Shown here one piece after another: positions 1 to 9,311 of a stretch of DNA of 64,000 bases (within the stretch, counting starts at the first letter, position 1; the number at the start of each line of letters is the position of its first letter). Both the position numbers and the translations under genes were made by a program. The stretch spans positions 4,950-68,949 of the forward strand of contig JBBRLP010000013.1 in assembly GCA_038231295.1 (NCBI GenBank), read 5' to 3'. The notes under the pieces were generated by a model. The model was not told where the DNA came from and did no database searches. It saw only the letters and a list, made by a program, of their open reading frames with translations. This DNA is from JANXLO01 sp038231295. Lineage in GTDB: Bacteria; Armatimonadota; Chthonomonadetes; Chthonomonadales; Chthonomonadaceae.

Positions 1-1
1 T

Positions 2-868
2 CCGACCAGGACGCAGGGTACCGTGCAGTTCTCCATCGTATGGCCCTCGCCAACACGCGTCATCCCCGCCGGAGCGCAGAGTCTGACGATCTCCATCTCG
101 GAAGGCGGCACGATCATTCAGCAGCAGACCGTCTCTCGGCCGCAGACCGGGAATACCAGCACCGTCTTCTTCCGTGCGCTGCCTGTTGGCCCCGCTACGA
201 TCACGATCAAAGCGTATCCCAACCCCGATGGAACCGGCGTCGTCCAGGGCATTGGCGTACAGAACGTCGCCATCATCGCCGGGCAGACCATCTCGACGAC
301 GGTAGACATCAACAGCACGATCGATCATCTGGATTTCAGTCCGAATCCACTCGCCATTATCGTCGGCCAGACAGCGCAGCTTGTCGTTACCGCGAAAGAC
401 AGCAGCAATAATGTCGTTCTGGTGCCGCCGGGCAACTTCGTGTTCAGTCTGGACAACGGGACGCTGGCAACGTTCGATGCCAATGGAAATTTCACCGGCA
501 CGAATGTCGGCTACGGTACCATCACCGTCACGGAAAAAGATTCAGGGCAGACGATCACGGTTCTGCTCATCGTCACGATCCCTGTCGTCGTCATCCCTGG
601 AGACGTCACACTTACCCTCTTGGACACGCAGCAGTTCAGAGCGATCACGACCGGCCTTTCCGGTACGGGAGTCACCTGGTCTGTTCAGGAGCAAGGCGGC
701 GGCACGATAGATGAAAACGGTTTCTATACCGCTCCCAGAGTGCCTGGTGTCTTCCATGTTATCGCTACCAGTACCGCCGACCCCACAAAAAGCGGCTCTG
801 CGACTGTCACGGTCGAGGCTGGCAGCGGGACGATCCACATTCAGCAATTAGGAGGTCGCCACAAATGA
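2..868 (+). CDS. Ig-like (BIG2-type) repeat surface protein, 5' end outside the window
   Basis: The frame is open from the window edge, so the true start and any lipoprotein signal lie upstream; the GTG at 23 is only the first in-window start codon. The residues just before it (TRTQGTVQFSIVWP) align with the region after the signal peptide of the next gene (GAGKATFTVHWPKR), so the two are tandem paralogues in their first ~130 residues. The visible 281+ residues are beta-rich, with two bacterial Ig-like modules: one begins near LDFSPNPLAIIVGQTAQL and one near VTLTLLDTQQFRAITTG. The gene overlaps the next by 4 bp (ATGA), indicating co-transcription. Probably an extracellular or cell-surface structural protein. 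No catalytic motif is seen. Confidence 0.8.
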   Translation, partial: PTRTQGTVQFSIVWPSPTRVIPAGAQSLTISISEGGTIIQQQTVSRPQTGNTSTVFFRALPVGPATITIKAYPNPDGTGVVQGIGVQNVAIIAGQTISTTVDINSTIDHLDFSPNPLAIIVGQTAQLVVTAKDSSNNVVLVPPGNFVFSLDNGTLATFDANGNFTGTNVGYGTITVTEKDSGQTITVLLIVTIPVVVIPGDVTLTLLDTQQFRAITTGLSGTGVTWSVQEQGGGTIDENGFYTAPRVPGVFHVIATSTADPTKSGSATVTVEAGSGTIHIQQLGGRHK

Positions 869-2652
869 GAAACTTGCAGATCGCCGCACTCCTCGCTCTG
901 CTGACGGCCCTCCTCGCAGGCTGCGGAGGCGGATCCAAAAACTCCGTCTCGTCTACCACACGAGGCGCCGGCAAAGCGACCTTTACCGTCCACTGGCCGA
1001 AACGCAACGCTACCCGCCTGGTTCCTGTCGCGGCCAACAGTATCCGGGTAGACGTGTTCAAAACTGTCACGCGGGAATCGTCCCCTCCCACGTCATCCCC
1101 GCCCTTTGCCTCTAAGCTCATTCCCAATGAAGGCGTGGATTCTGTCGTGACGTTTGATCCCCTGCCCACAGGCAATCTGCTGGTAGTCGCGACGGCGTTC
1201 CCCAATGCGGATGGCACCGGCGTTGCTCAGGCTACCGGGACGACAACGATCACCATCACGGCCAACAACAACACCTCCGTCAATCTGACGATGGGAACGA
1301 CGATCACCAATATTGTCGTCGCGCCCAACCCACTCCAGACGACGTTGGATGACCAGACTACTTTCTTCGTCACGGCGACGCCGATGGATGCGGACGGCAA
1401 TATCGTCATCACCGCAAACAATAACTACACCTGGACAAGCAGTGACCCGTCCCTGGTGACAGTGACAACGGGAAGCGCTACAGCGACCATTGGGAAACTC
1501 GGTATTGGCGTTGTCACGCTGACGGCGACGGAAACCGAGTCCAAAATCTCCGGTACGGGAACGGTCATCGTGGAGGGCAGCGGCCTCTTCAAGGGCATCT
1601 GGCCGCGCTTCCGGGCCAATCTCGTCAGCAACGGTCAGGGTCAGGGTTCCGGCGCACAACCGGGTCTCTCCTTTACCTTCCCGACCTCTGGCCCCGTCGA
1701 CTCTTCCCCGGCTATCGGCCTCAATAACTTCTGCTATTTTGGCTCCAGCGATGGCAGAGTGTACGCCATTGACCTCAGCCCGCTCCAAAACAGTCCTCCT
1801 AATCCTGGCTGGGCCGTTCCCACCGGCGGCGCTGTCGTCTCCACCCCGGCGCTTGGGGAGGATGGCACGGTCTATGTCGGTTCGGCGGCAGGCAACGTGA
1901 TGGCGATGAAGCCCCTGACCGGTGAGATCAAATGGAACACCTTCGCGGGTGGCTCGATCAACTCCTCACCGAATATCGGGGTGGACGGCACGGTCTACGT
2001 CGGTTCCGATGATGGCAACGTTTATGCCTTCGACGGTGCCACCGGAAGCGTCAAGTTTACCTTCCGCACCCAGGGAGCGGTCACTTCCTCACCCGCCATC
2101 TCCGCACAGGGGACCATCATCGTCGGTTCTGTGGACAACATGGTCTACGCTATCAATCCTGACGGCTCTCAAAAATGGGTGGTGGCAACCGGAGGCAGCG
2201 TGAAGTCCTCTCCGGCTATCGGCACCGATGGCGTCGTCTATGTCGGTTCGGATAACGGCCTTATCTACGCCATGAACGGAGTCACCGGCGCGGTTATCTG
2301 GACATACGGAACGGCGGGAGCAATCGATTCTTCGCCCGCTCTGGACTCTAACAACAACCTCTACGTCGGCAGCAGCAGCGGCAAGTTCTACAACATCCGT
2401 ACGCTGAACGGACCGTTTAAAACGTGGGAGTTTACGGCAGGCGGTGCGATTCGCTCGTCTCCGGCCATCGGCAAGGACGGAACGATCTACTTCGGCGCGG
2501 ACGACCTGAAAATCTATGCACTGAATCCTGCGGATGGCAGCCTGAAGTGGTCGTTTACGACTGGCGGTGGCGTCTCCTCTTCGCCCGCAATCTATTCGGA
2601 TGGTACGGTCATCATTGGCTCGGACGATCTGAAACTCTACGGTATACGCTAG
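865..2652 (+). CDS. Lipoprotein with N-terminal Ig-like region and PQQ/WD40-like beta-propeller
   Basis: 595 aa. The N-terminus MRNLQIAALLALLTALLAGC is a lipoprotein signal with lipobox LLAGC, so the protein is probably anchored outside the inner membrane. Residues ~35-230 hold a conserved module (ATFTVHWP...VPVAANSIRVDV) and an Ig-like domain. Residues ~250-595 contain about eight repeats of the type SSPAIGxDGTVYVGSxDGxxYAxxxxxG, which is the PQQ-dehydrogenase/BamB-like blade pattern. No dehydrogenase catalytic residues are apparent, so a binding or structural role is more likely than an enzyme. A strong Shine-Dalgarno (aggagg at 850-855) sits before the ATG, which overlaps the previous stop. 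A long hairpin follows the stop. Confidence 0.88.
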   Translation: MRNLQIAALLALLTALLAGCGGGSKNSVSSTTRGAGKATFTVHWPKRNATRLVPVAANSIRVDVFKTVTRESSPPTSSPPFASKLIPNEGVDSVVTFDPLPTGNLLVVATAFPNADGTGVAQATGTTTITITANNNTSVNLTMGTTITNIVVAPNPLQTTLDDQTTFFVTATPMDADGNIVITANNNYTWTSSDPSLVTVTTGSATATIGKLGIGVVTLTATETESKISGTGTVIVEGSGLFKGIWPRFRANLVSNGQGQGSGAQPGLSFTFPTSGPVDSSPAIGLNNFCYFGSSDGRVYAIDLSPLQNSPPNPGWAVPTGGAVVSTPALGEDGTVYVGSAAGNVMAMKPLTGEIKWNTFAGGSINSSPNIGVDGTVYVGSDDGNVYAFDGATGSVKFTFRTQGAVTSSPAISAQGTIIVGSVDNMVYAINPDGSQKWVVATGGSVKSSPAIGTDGVVYVGSDNGLIYAMNGVTGAVIWTYGTAGAIDSSPALDSNNNLYVGSSSGKFYNIRTLNGPFKTWEFTAGGAIRSSPAIGKDGTIYFGADDLKIYALNPADGSLKWSFTTGGGVSSSPAIYSDGTVIIGSDDLKLYGIR

Positions 2653-2664
2653 GTTCTGCACAGA

Positions 2665-2709
2665 ACAGCAGTCGGCCCACAGGTTCTCTTCCTGTGGGCC
2701 GACTGCTGT
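2665..2709 (+). terminator. Perfect 19-bp hairpin after the propeller lipoprotein
   Basis: The arms 2665-2683 and 2691-2709 pair without mismatch around a 7-nt loop (ttctctt). It begins 12 bases after the stop at 2652. The following bases (ctaaactt) contain no clean U-run, so it could be a terminator or a 3'-end stabilising hairpin. Confidence 0.6.
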
Positions 2710-2754
2710 CTAAACTTATCTGAACAGGCGACTTAAGCAAATGGAGAAACGACG

Positions 2755-3597
2755 ATGAAGACGATTCCGAAAGTAGAGATCGCAAAAAGCCATGCCGATC
2801 TGATTGCGGACATCGCCGGAACAGTCACAGGATACGGACAGGCGGCTTTCTGGTGGATGGGGCAGCACACGTTCATTGTCAAGGCTGGAGAGAAGGTCGT
2901 CTATTTCGATCCCTGGTATGCCGATTGGGATTCCCGACAGACCCCCTCGCTGCTGACCCCACAGGAGTGTCAACTGGCCGACCTTGCGCTCATCTCGCAT
3001 GGACACGCCGACCACCTCTGCCCGGAGACCCTGCCGCAGATGGCGCAGGCGTCGCCCAGAGCGCAGTTTGTCTGCCCGCGCACTGAAGTGGAGCGTCTGA
3101 CGGGCGAATGCGGCATCGCGGCACAGCGCGTGCACCCGATGAATGCGGGCGAGAGCCGGGAGTTCGGCGGCATACGGGTCACGGCGATTAAGGCGAAGCA
3201 CGAACATTTCGACGAGCATCCAACGCACGGCTTTCCCTATCTTGGCTATGTTGTCGAAATGAACGGCGTCACGATCTACCATGCTGGAGACACCATAGCC
3301 TACGAGGGGCTGCTCACCACACTCCAACAGTGGAAGAAGTTCGATGTGATGTTTCTGCCCATCAATGGACGCGACGCGGAACGGTATCTCCGCAACTGCG
3401 CGGGCAATCTGACATTTCAAGAGTCCGCAGAGCTGGCGGGCGAACTTCGGCCCGGTCTCGCGGTCGCGGCGCACTGGGATATGTTTGTCGGCAATCAGGA
3501 AGACCCAGCGGCGTTCGTGCAGTTTCTGGAAGCGAAATATCCGGGCGTAAAGTCTTGGGTGGGAAAGGCAGGAGAGTGTGTGCTGTTTCCCGAATAG
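2755..3597 (+). CDS. MBL-fold metal-dependent hydrolase, UlaG-like
   Basis: 280 aa. The metallo-beta-lactamase metal site is visible as ISHGHADHLCP (HxHxDH), with a later Asp in YHAGDT and a His in AAHWDMF. The layout, without an N-terminal signal, matches the UlaG-like group of cytoplasmic MBL hydrolases (COG2220), whose best-known member opens L-ascorbate-6-phosphate. The substrate here cannot be assigned because no ascorbate or other sugar-use genes are adjacent. The ATG has a ggag motif upstream (2743-2746). It stands alone between the hairpin at 2665 and the E1 gene. Confidence 0.83.
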   Translation: MKTIPKVEIAKSHADLIADIAGTVTGYGQAAFWWMGQHTFIVKAGEKVVYFDPWYADWDSRQTPSLLTPQECQLADLALISHGHADHLCPETLPQMAQASPRAQFVCPRTEVERLTGECGIAAQRVHPMNAGESREFGGIRVTAIKAKHEHFDEHPTHGFPYLGYVVEMNGVTIYHAGDTIAYEGLLTTLQQWKKFDVMFLPINGRDAERYLRNCAGNLTFQESAELAGELRPGLAVAAHWDMFVGNQEDPAAFVQFLEAKYPGVKSWVGKAGECVLFPE

Positions 3598-3732
3598 ACC
3601 ACCACTCCTTTCCCTCCCCGTACAGTGAAGCCCGGACACCGCTTTTTGCAAGAAACGCTGCGGATATCCTATTGGGCGAAGCAGGCAGGCGAAGCAGAAC
3701 CAAACGTAAACCTATTTACGAAGGATTGGGTT

Positions 3733-5712
3733 ATGTATACATTGTCCGCAGAGCGTCAGGAACTGCTTCCCGCGCTGTCATTGCTCCGGTTGATGGCGCT
3801 CGCACGGGAAGGCGACCGACGCGAAGGCATTCTGATGCGTCAGAGCAAGGGCTGGTTTCAGGTTTCCGGCACAGGCCATGAATCGCTCGCCGCGCTGCTT
3901 TGCGCCCTGCGCCCCGACGACTACCTTTTCCCCTACTACCGGGATCGCGCTCTGGCTCTGGCAAAAGGGGTGACGAACTACGAGCTGGCTCTCGCCTACT
4001 ACGCCCGTCAGCAGAGCAGCAGCGGCGGCAGGCAGATGCCCGGCCATTACAGCGACCGCAAGCGCGGTATCTTCTCCGTCGCGACGCCGACCGCCTCACA
4101 GTGCCTGCCCGCTACGGGAGCCGCCTGGGCCTTCAAACTGGCGAAGAGCGATCAGGTCGTGCTCACGACCGTTGGCGACGCCGCGACGCGGCAGGGCGAA
4201 TTCTACGAGGCAGTCGCTTTCGCAGCGCAGGAGAAACTTCCTGTCCTGTTCGTCATCGAGGACAACCGCTACGGGATCAGCACACCGACCGAGCCGATGT
4301 TCCCCTACCGTCTGGGGGTTCTGGGCAGCGAGCATCTGGTGTGCGTAGATGGCCGCGACGCATTTGCCCTGTATGACGCGGCGCAGGCTGCGGTCACGAA
4401 GGCACGGCGTGGCGAAGGGCCGACCGTTCTCTGGTGCCAGTTGGACCGGCTCTGCTCTCATACCAGCAGCGACGATCATCGGCTCTATCGGGACGCGGAG
4501 GAGATCGCTCTGGAGCGCACCCGCGATCCGCTGGAGACGCTGGCAAAGCATCTTTTCGAGACGGGTGAACTCACCGAGTCCGCCTGGCAGCAGGAACTGG
4601 TCCGGATCGCCGAACAGGTGGATGCCGACTATCTGCGGGCCGAGGCCGCCGCCGGGCCGGACCCCGAAACCGTGAGCGATCACCTGTTCGCGGCCCCTGC
4701 CGCCGTCTGTCCCCTGCCCCTGCACTTCTCCGAGCCGACCACGATGGTGAACACCATCAATCGCACACTCCAGTTCGCCATTTCGGAAGACCCGCAGATC
4801 GTGCTTTTCGGCGAGGATATCGAAGACCCGAAAGGCGGGGTCTTCGGCATCACGAAAGGGCTGTCGCGGCAGTTCCCCAACCGCGTCTTCAACGCCCCGT
4901 TGGCGGAGGCGACTATTCTGGGCGCAGGCGTCGGATTGGCGAGCGTCGGAATACGGCCTGTCATCGAGATGCAGTTCATTGATTTTCTCTGCCCCGCACT
5001 CAACCAACTGATGACGCAGGCAACCTCACTGCGCTGGCGCACCTGCGGTGAATGGCAATGCCCGATGGTGATTCTGGCCCCTTACGGCGCCTACCTCCCC
5101 GGCGGCAGTATCTGGCACAGCGCGAGCAACGAGGGGATGTGGGCGCATATCCCCGGCGTTCAGATCGTCATTCCCAGCACCCCGGAAGACGCAGCGGGCC
5201 TGCTCTGGACGGCCCTTCATTCCGACGATCCGACGCTTATTCTGCTCCCGAAACATATCTTCCGCAAGCGCGTCACGGTCGCTGGCTCTCTGGAAGCCGT
5301 CCCGCTCGGACGTGCGAAGACGCTGCGCTCCGGCAGTGATGTGACACTGGTCTCCTGGGGCAACTGTCTGGAACTCGCGGAGAAAGCCGCCGACCTGATG
5401 CAGGAGGAAGAGGTCTCAATTGAGGTGATAGACCTTCGCAGCATCGTTCCCTGTGACTATGCCGCTGTCGCGGAATCACTGGCTCGCACAGGTCGGCTTG
5501 TCGTCGTGCATGAAGACAGCAAGACGACAGGCATCGGGCAGTCCCTGATCGCGGAGATGGTCTCGAACGAGTCGAGTTTCAATACGCTCCTCTCCTCCCC
5601 GCAGCTCGTCGCCCGCGCCGACCTGCCGATCCCCTTCCATCCCGATCTGGAATACGCTGTCCTGCCCTCTCTGGAGGATGTGCTGGCGGCCATCCGCCGG
5701 ACGCTGGCTTAA
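3733..5712 (+). CDS. Fused 2-oxoacid dehydrogenase E1 (alpha and beta in one chain)
   Basis: About 659 aa from the ATG at 3733, chosen because aagga (3721-3725) lies 7 bases upstream; the frame stays open to a GTG at 3625 but that extension is unlike the family. Residues ~10-330 are E1-alpha, with the thiamine-diphosphate motif GDA at ~148 closed by the Asn of IEDN at ~178. Residues ~335-659 are E1-beta (TMVNTINRTLQFAISEDP, FGEDI, HSASNEGMWAHIPG). The enzyme would decarboxylate a 2-oxoacid (pyruvate or branched-chain) and reductively acylate a lipoyl E2. Fused E1 chains of this kind are known for branched-chain and related complexes. No E2 or E3 gene is in the window, so the partner must be encoded elsewhere. 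Confidence 0.88.
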   Translation: MYTLSAERQELLPALSLLRLMALAREGDRREGILMRQSKGWFQVSGTGHESLAALLCALRPDDYLFPYYRDRALALAKGVTNYELALAYYARQQSSSGGRQMPGHYSDRKRGIFSVATPTASQCLPATGAAWAFKLAKSDQVVLTTVGDAATRQGEFYEAVAFAAQEKLPVLFVIEDNRYGISTPTEPMFPYRLGVLGSEHLVCVDGRDAFALYDAAQAAVTKARRGEGPTVLWCQLDRLCSHTSSDDHRLYRDAEEIALERTRDPLETLAKHLFETGELTESAWQQELVRIAEQVDADYLRAEAAAGPDPETVSDHLFAAPAAVCPLPLHFSEPTTMVNTINRTLQFAISEDPQIVLFGEDIEDPKGGVFGITKGLSRQFPNRVFNAPLAEATILGAGVGLASVGIRPVIEMQFIDFLCPALNQLMTQATSLRWRTCGEWQCPMVILAPYGAYLPGGSIWHSASNEGMWAHIPGVQIVIPSTPEDAAGLLWTALHSDDPTLILLPKHIFRKRVTVAGSLEAVPLGRAKTLRSGSDVTLVSWGNCLELAEKAADLMQEEEVSIEVIDLRSIVPCDYAAVAESLARTGRLVVVHEDSKTTGIGQSLIAEMVSNESSFNTLLSSPQLVARADLPIPFHPDLEYAVLPSLEDVLAAIRRTLA

Positions 5713-5727
5713 CGCATCGGAAGTTTT

Positions 5728-5782
5728 CCGGGGGTTGAAAACCTCCGGCAGGAAAAAGCAAACGTCTTCCAGACGGAAATGC
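5728..5782 (+). repeat. REP family 1, copy a (solo)
   Basis: Two-hairpin repeat: ccgggggttgaaaacctccg (hairpin 1), spacer aggaaaaagcaaa, then cgtcttccagacg (hairpin 2), ending aaatgc. It matches the copies at 15001, 15570, 34192, 39394 and 39831. It lies 16 bases after the E1 stop codon. No inverted partner is seen nearby. Confidence 0.8.
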
Positions 5783-5968
5783 GCCAATCCCTTGCCCTTT
5801 CTCTCTTCCTACCAATTCAACCCGACAACCAGAACCTTCCGAAACCTGCGAGGCGCTATTTTGAATTCGTGAAGACACTTCCTGGCGGGGTACGTAGAGA
5901 GTGTAGAGCCACACTCTGACGTGTCCGCGTTTTCAGCACACAACGAGTCTGGCGAGAGGAGAAATGTT

Positions 5969-6652
5969 ATGGCTGGTATTGGATCATCCCCCTCCGGCAG
6001 TTCGCGTCCGACCGGGGGTCGAAGTCGTGTCAAGTTCTTTCTGTTCAGCACGCTGGTTCTGTTTGGTCTGGGCTTCTTTGCAGGCATTTCGGCGACGAAA
6101 CACGCGATGACCGGGCCGGGCTGGGCGCAAAGGCTGTTTGGAATTGAAATGCCGCCTCCCGTGGAACCGGCGGTAGTGAAACCGGCAGCGGCTCCTGCTC
6201 CTCCTGTCACGGCGGTTCCTGCGGCCCCTACCGCTCCTGTGCCGGAGAATCATGTTGCCGTCAGTGTGCCCCCTCCCGTTCCGCCTTCCGGCGCTGCCGC
6301 GTCTGCTGCGGACGCTCAGGGATTTCTGGGTCACTGGGAAGTTACGGACGAGATACAGCCTGGAGAAGGCGCTCCGACGAAAATCACCTCCGGCTATGTG
6401 TTCAATGCAGATGGAACCGGGGAGTTCGATACGAACGGCAAGAAGATGTACGGGCTGCACTGGAAGACTTCGCCCGACTTTCTGACGGTCGTTTATGACA
6501 ACGAGCAGGCTCCGCAGGGCGATACCGGAGCAGTCCACCTGCGCTGGTCGGTCAATGCCGACAAGACGCTGCTGACGCTTGTGCCGGAAAACGGCAAAGA
6601 CGCAAGGGCTTCGCTCTACAGTGTCGGGCCGGGCGTCTACCACAAAAAATAG
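5969..6652 (+). CDS. Single-pass membrane protein with Pro/Ala-rich linker and lipocalin-like C-terminal domain
   Basis: 227 aa from the ATG at 5969, chosen for gaggagaa immediately upstream; an in-frame ATG at 5921 has no ribosome site. Residues ~20-42 (KFFLFSTLVLFGLGFFAGIS) form one membrane segment. Residues ~60-120 are a Pro/Ala/Val linker. The C-terminal ~100 residues (GFLGHWEVTDE... GYVFNADGTGEFDTNGKKMYGLHWKT) resemble small lipocalin-like domains that score a weight/threshold polypeptide. Function is unknown. It starts a three-gene run with the RNB ribonuclease (16-bp gap) and the FAH-type protein. Confidence 0.7.
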   Translation: MAGIGSSPSGSSRPTGGRSRVKFFLFSTLVLFGLGFFAGISATKHAMTGPGWAQRLFGIEMPPPVEPAVVKPAAAPAPPVTAVPAAPTAPVPENHVAVSVPPPVPPSGAAASAADAQGFLGHWEVTDEIQPGEGAPTKITSGYVFNADGTGEFDTNGKKMYGLHWKTSPDFLTVVYDNEQAPQGDTGAVHLRWSVNADKTLLTLVPENGKDARASLYSVGPGVYHKK

Positions 6653-6668
6653 GCGGGAATCCACGACC

Positions 6669-8141
6669 ATGACGTCTGCGCCGTACCCTTCGATAGACCT
6701 CCGCGACCGCGCCTTCCGCGCCATGCAGGAAGAAGGCTTCGTACCTACCCTCCCTCTCGATGCAGAAGCGGATTTGCAGGAGATACAGGCCGCGCCTGAA
6801 CGTCCGCTTCAGGCTTCGTTTCTTCGCGATATGCGTGATCGGCTCTGGTCGTCGATTGACAATCGGGAGTCGCGGGACCTGGATCAGATCGAAGTCGCGG
6901 AGCGACAGCCGAATGGCAACATCCTGTTGCTTGTCGGCATTGCGGACGTGGACGCCTATGTGCCGCGTGGCTCCGCGCTGGATCGTCACGCCTTCGACAA
7001 CACCGCGACGATCTACACCGGCGTCGCCATCTTCTCGATGCTCCCCGAACCCCTCTCCACCAACCTGACCTCGCTGCTGCAAGATCAGGATCGAAGGGCA
7101 GTCGTCGTGGAGATGGAGGTGGCGCGTTCCGGGGAAGTCGTCGCGTCTGCGGTCTATCGGGCGCTGATCCGTAACCGCGCACAGTTGACGTATGACGAGG
7201 TGGGAGCGTGGCTGGACAGCGGTTCCGCGTCTGCGCTGGCTTCGCACCACGTTGAGGTTTTAGAGGACCAACTGCGCTTGCAGCAGGAGGCGGCGCAGTG
7301 GCTGCAAGCCTTGCGGACGCAACGCGGCGCACTGGAATTTGACACCGTAGAGGCCCGTCCCGTCGTGGAGAACGGCAGAGTGGTGGGGCTGGACGTGCCG
7401 AAGAAGAACGAGGCGAAAACGCTCATCGAGAATCTGATGATCGCCGCGAACACCACTATCGCCACCCGCCTCCTCGCGGTGGGAATTCCCTCGCTTCAGC
7501 GCGTCGTGCGGTCGCCGGAACGCTGGCCGCGCATCGTCGCTATTGCTCAGGGATTCGGCTATACCCTGCCCGCTGTCGCCGATCCCGCTGCGCTCTCGGG
7601 CTTTCTGGCCGACCGCAAATCCCACGACCCCGACCATTTCGCCGACCTCTCGCTGACGATTGTCAAGCTGCTGGGGCCGGGAGAGTACAGTGTCGTGCAG
7701 TCGGAGAGCGACGTTCACGGCCACTTCGGATTGGCTGCCTACAGCTACACACACTCCACCGCGCCCAACCGCCGCTATACTGATCTCGTTATTCAGCGGC
7801 TCTTGAAAGCGCACCTCGCAAATCAGCCCTCGCCCTACTCGCCGGACGAATTGAACGCCATCGCTCGCCAGTGCAACCTGCGGGAGAGTGCGGCCCGCAA
7901 GATAGAGCGCCTGATGCGGAAAGTCTCCGCTGCCGATCTGCTCCAGCCGCATATCGGTCAGGTCTACGAGGCTATCGTCACCGGCGCGATGCCCAAAGGC
8001 ACCTTCGTCCGCCTGCTGAATCCCCCGGTTGAGGGCCGCGTCGTCGCCAACGAACGTGGTCTGGATGTCGGCGACCACACCCGCGTCCGTCTGCTCGATG
8101 TGAATGTCGAACGCGGCTTCATAGACTTCGCCGCTCTGTAG
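6669..8141 (+). CDS. RNB-domain ribonuclease (RNase II/R family), short form
   Basis: 490 aa from the ATG at 6669; the open frame reaching back to 6579 overlaps the previous gene and is not needed. The RNB catalytic domain is clear: SSIDNRESRDLDQIEVAE (metal-binding Asp cluster), then GIADVDAYVPRGSALD, and near the C-terminus HSTAPNRRYTDLVIQRLL. The last ~60 residues (GQVYEAIVTGAMPKGTFVRLL) look like an S1-type RNA-binding domain. The long N-terminal cold-shock/helicase extensions of RNase R are missing. The family degrades RNA 3' to 5'. The fourth Asp of the usual DxxxxxDxDD cluster is Gln here. It is probably co-transcribed with its neighbours. Confidence 0.87.
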   Translation: MTSAPYPSIDLRDRAFRAMQEEGFVPTLPLDAEADLQEIQAAPERPLQASFLRDMRDRLWSSIDNRESRDLDQIEVAERQPNGNILLLVGIADVDAYVPRGSALDRHAFDNTATIYTGVAIFSMLPEPLSTNLTSLLQDQDRRAVVVEMEVARSGEVVASAVYRALIRNRAQLTYDEVGAWLDSGSASALASHHVEVLEDQLRLQQEAAQWLQALRTQRGALEFDTVEARPVVENGRVVGLDVPKKNEAKTLIENLMIAANTTIATRLLAVGIPSLQRVVRSPERWPRIVAIAQGFGYTLPAVADPAALSGFLADRKSHDPDHFADLSLTIVKLLGPGEYSVVQSESDVHGHFGLAAYSYTHSTAPNRRYTDLVIQRLLKAHLANQPSPYSPDELNAIARQCNLRESAARKIERLMRKVSAADLLQPHIGQVYEAIVTGAMPKGTFVRLLNPPVEGRVVANERGLDVGDHTRVRLLDVNVERGFIDFAAL

Positions 8142-8157
8142 AAAGAGAGACCCTTTT

Positions 8158-9165
8158 ATGCGCCTGGTACAGTTGAAGCATCCTCATGAACGCCGCCGAG
8201 TCGCGCTTGTCGAAGAGCCGGGACTGCGGCTGCTGCGAACTTACTCCTCGATTCTGGAAGCCGCGCAACAGGCGCTGGAAGCAGGAAAGTCTCTGAAACA
8301 GATTGTCGAGAACGATCTCTCCGATACCGTGCTGGACTACGATGCGGTTTACTTCGGTCGCTCAGAGTGGAGCCTGCTTCCAGCGATGGATCACCCGACG
8401 GAATCGACACGCTGTCTGGTGAGCGGAACAGGTCTCACTCACAAGAAGAGTGCGGCGAACCGGGATGCCATGCACCAGAGCGCAGGACAGGCGACAGCCC
8501 CAATCACGGACAGCATGAAAATCTATCAGTGGGGCGCGGAGGGCGGACGACCGGCGGCAGGAGAGATTGGCGTACAGCCAGAGTGGTTCTACAAGGGGAA
8601 TGGGGCGATTCTGCGGGCGCATGGCGACCCGCTGGAAGTGCCGGAATTTGCGGACGATGGCGGGGAAGAGCCGGAAGTCGCGGGCGTCTATCTGGTCGGC
8701 CCGGACGGTCACCCCTATCGCCTGGGCTTCGTCACTGGCAATGAGTTTTCGGACCACCAGATGGAGCGCAAGAACTACCTCTACCTCGCGCCCTCCAAAA
8801 TCCGCACCTGCGCCATCGGCCCGGAACTGGTTCTGGACGAGACCTTCGGAGACGTGCGCGGCAAGGTGAGCATTGAGCGGAATGGGGTGACGGTCTGGTC
8901 GCAGGCTATCGGGACGGGCGAGGCGAACATGGTTCACAGTCTCGCCAATCTGGAGCATCACCACTTCAAATACCCGCTCCACTGCTGCCCCGGTGACCTG
9001 CACATTCACTTCTTCGGAGCCGACGCATTCAGTTTCGGCGAAGGCGTTGCCCTCGCGGATGGCGACACCATGATTGTCCACTGGGAAGCCCTCGGCAGGC
9101 CCCTCCGCAACCCCATCCGCATTCTCCCCAATGCGCCTACCCTCAAGGCAGTGCGGACGCTCTGA
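8158..9165 (+). CDS. Fumarylacetoacetate hydrolase-family protein, AraD1-like
   Basis: 335 aa. The N-terminal part (RLVQLKHPHERRRVALVEEPGLRLL) and the core (EVAGVYLVGPDGHPYRLGFVTGNEFSDH, NYLYLAPSKIRTCAIGPEL) match the AraD1 group of the FAH fold, acidic-residue metal enzymes acting on 2-keto-3-deoxy sugar acids or related diketo compounds. In sugar-acid pathways AraD1 is linked to L-arabinonate or similar dehydration steps; no such pathway is in this window. The start at 8158 follows aaagagag. The gap to the RNB gene is 16 bp, so they are likely co-transcribed. Confidence 0.8.
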   Translation: MRLVQLKHPHERRRVALVEEPGLRLLRTYSSILEAAQQALEAGKSLKQIVENDLSDTVLDYDAVYFGRSEWSLLPAMDHPTESTRCLVSGTGLTHKKSAANRDAMHQSAGQATAPITDSMKIYQWGAEGGRPAAGEIGVQPEWFYKGNGAILRAHGDPLEVPEFADDGGEEPEVAGVYLVGPDGHPYRLGFVTGNEFSDHQMERKNYLYLAPSKIRTCAIGPELVLDETFGDVRGKVSIERNGVTVWSQAIGTGEANMVHSLANLEHHHFKYPLHCCPGDLHIHFFGADAFSFGEGVALADGDTMIVHWEALGRPLRNPIRILPNAPTLKAVRTL

Positions 9166-9311
9166 GGACGCGATTCAGGGACTGGCCCTGTGGTCGGCTC
9201 ATACAGGTTGTAGAGAGTACACCTGGCGCCTGGCGAGTGCCGCCAGTTTCACCTGCTATGGTTCGCCTCGGAGAGAGTAGCGCAAGGATGCAATAGTGAC
9301 AGGGGGAAAGC

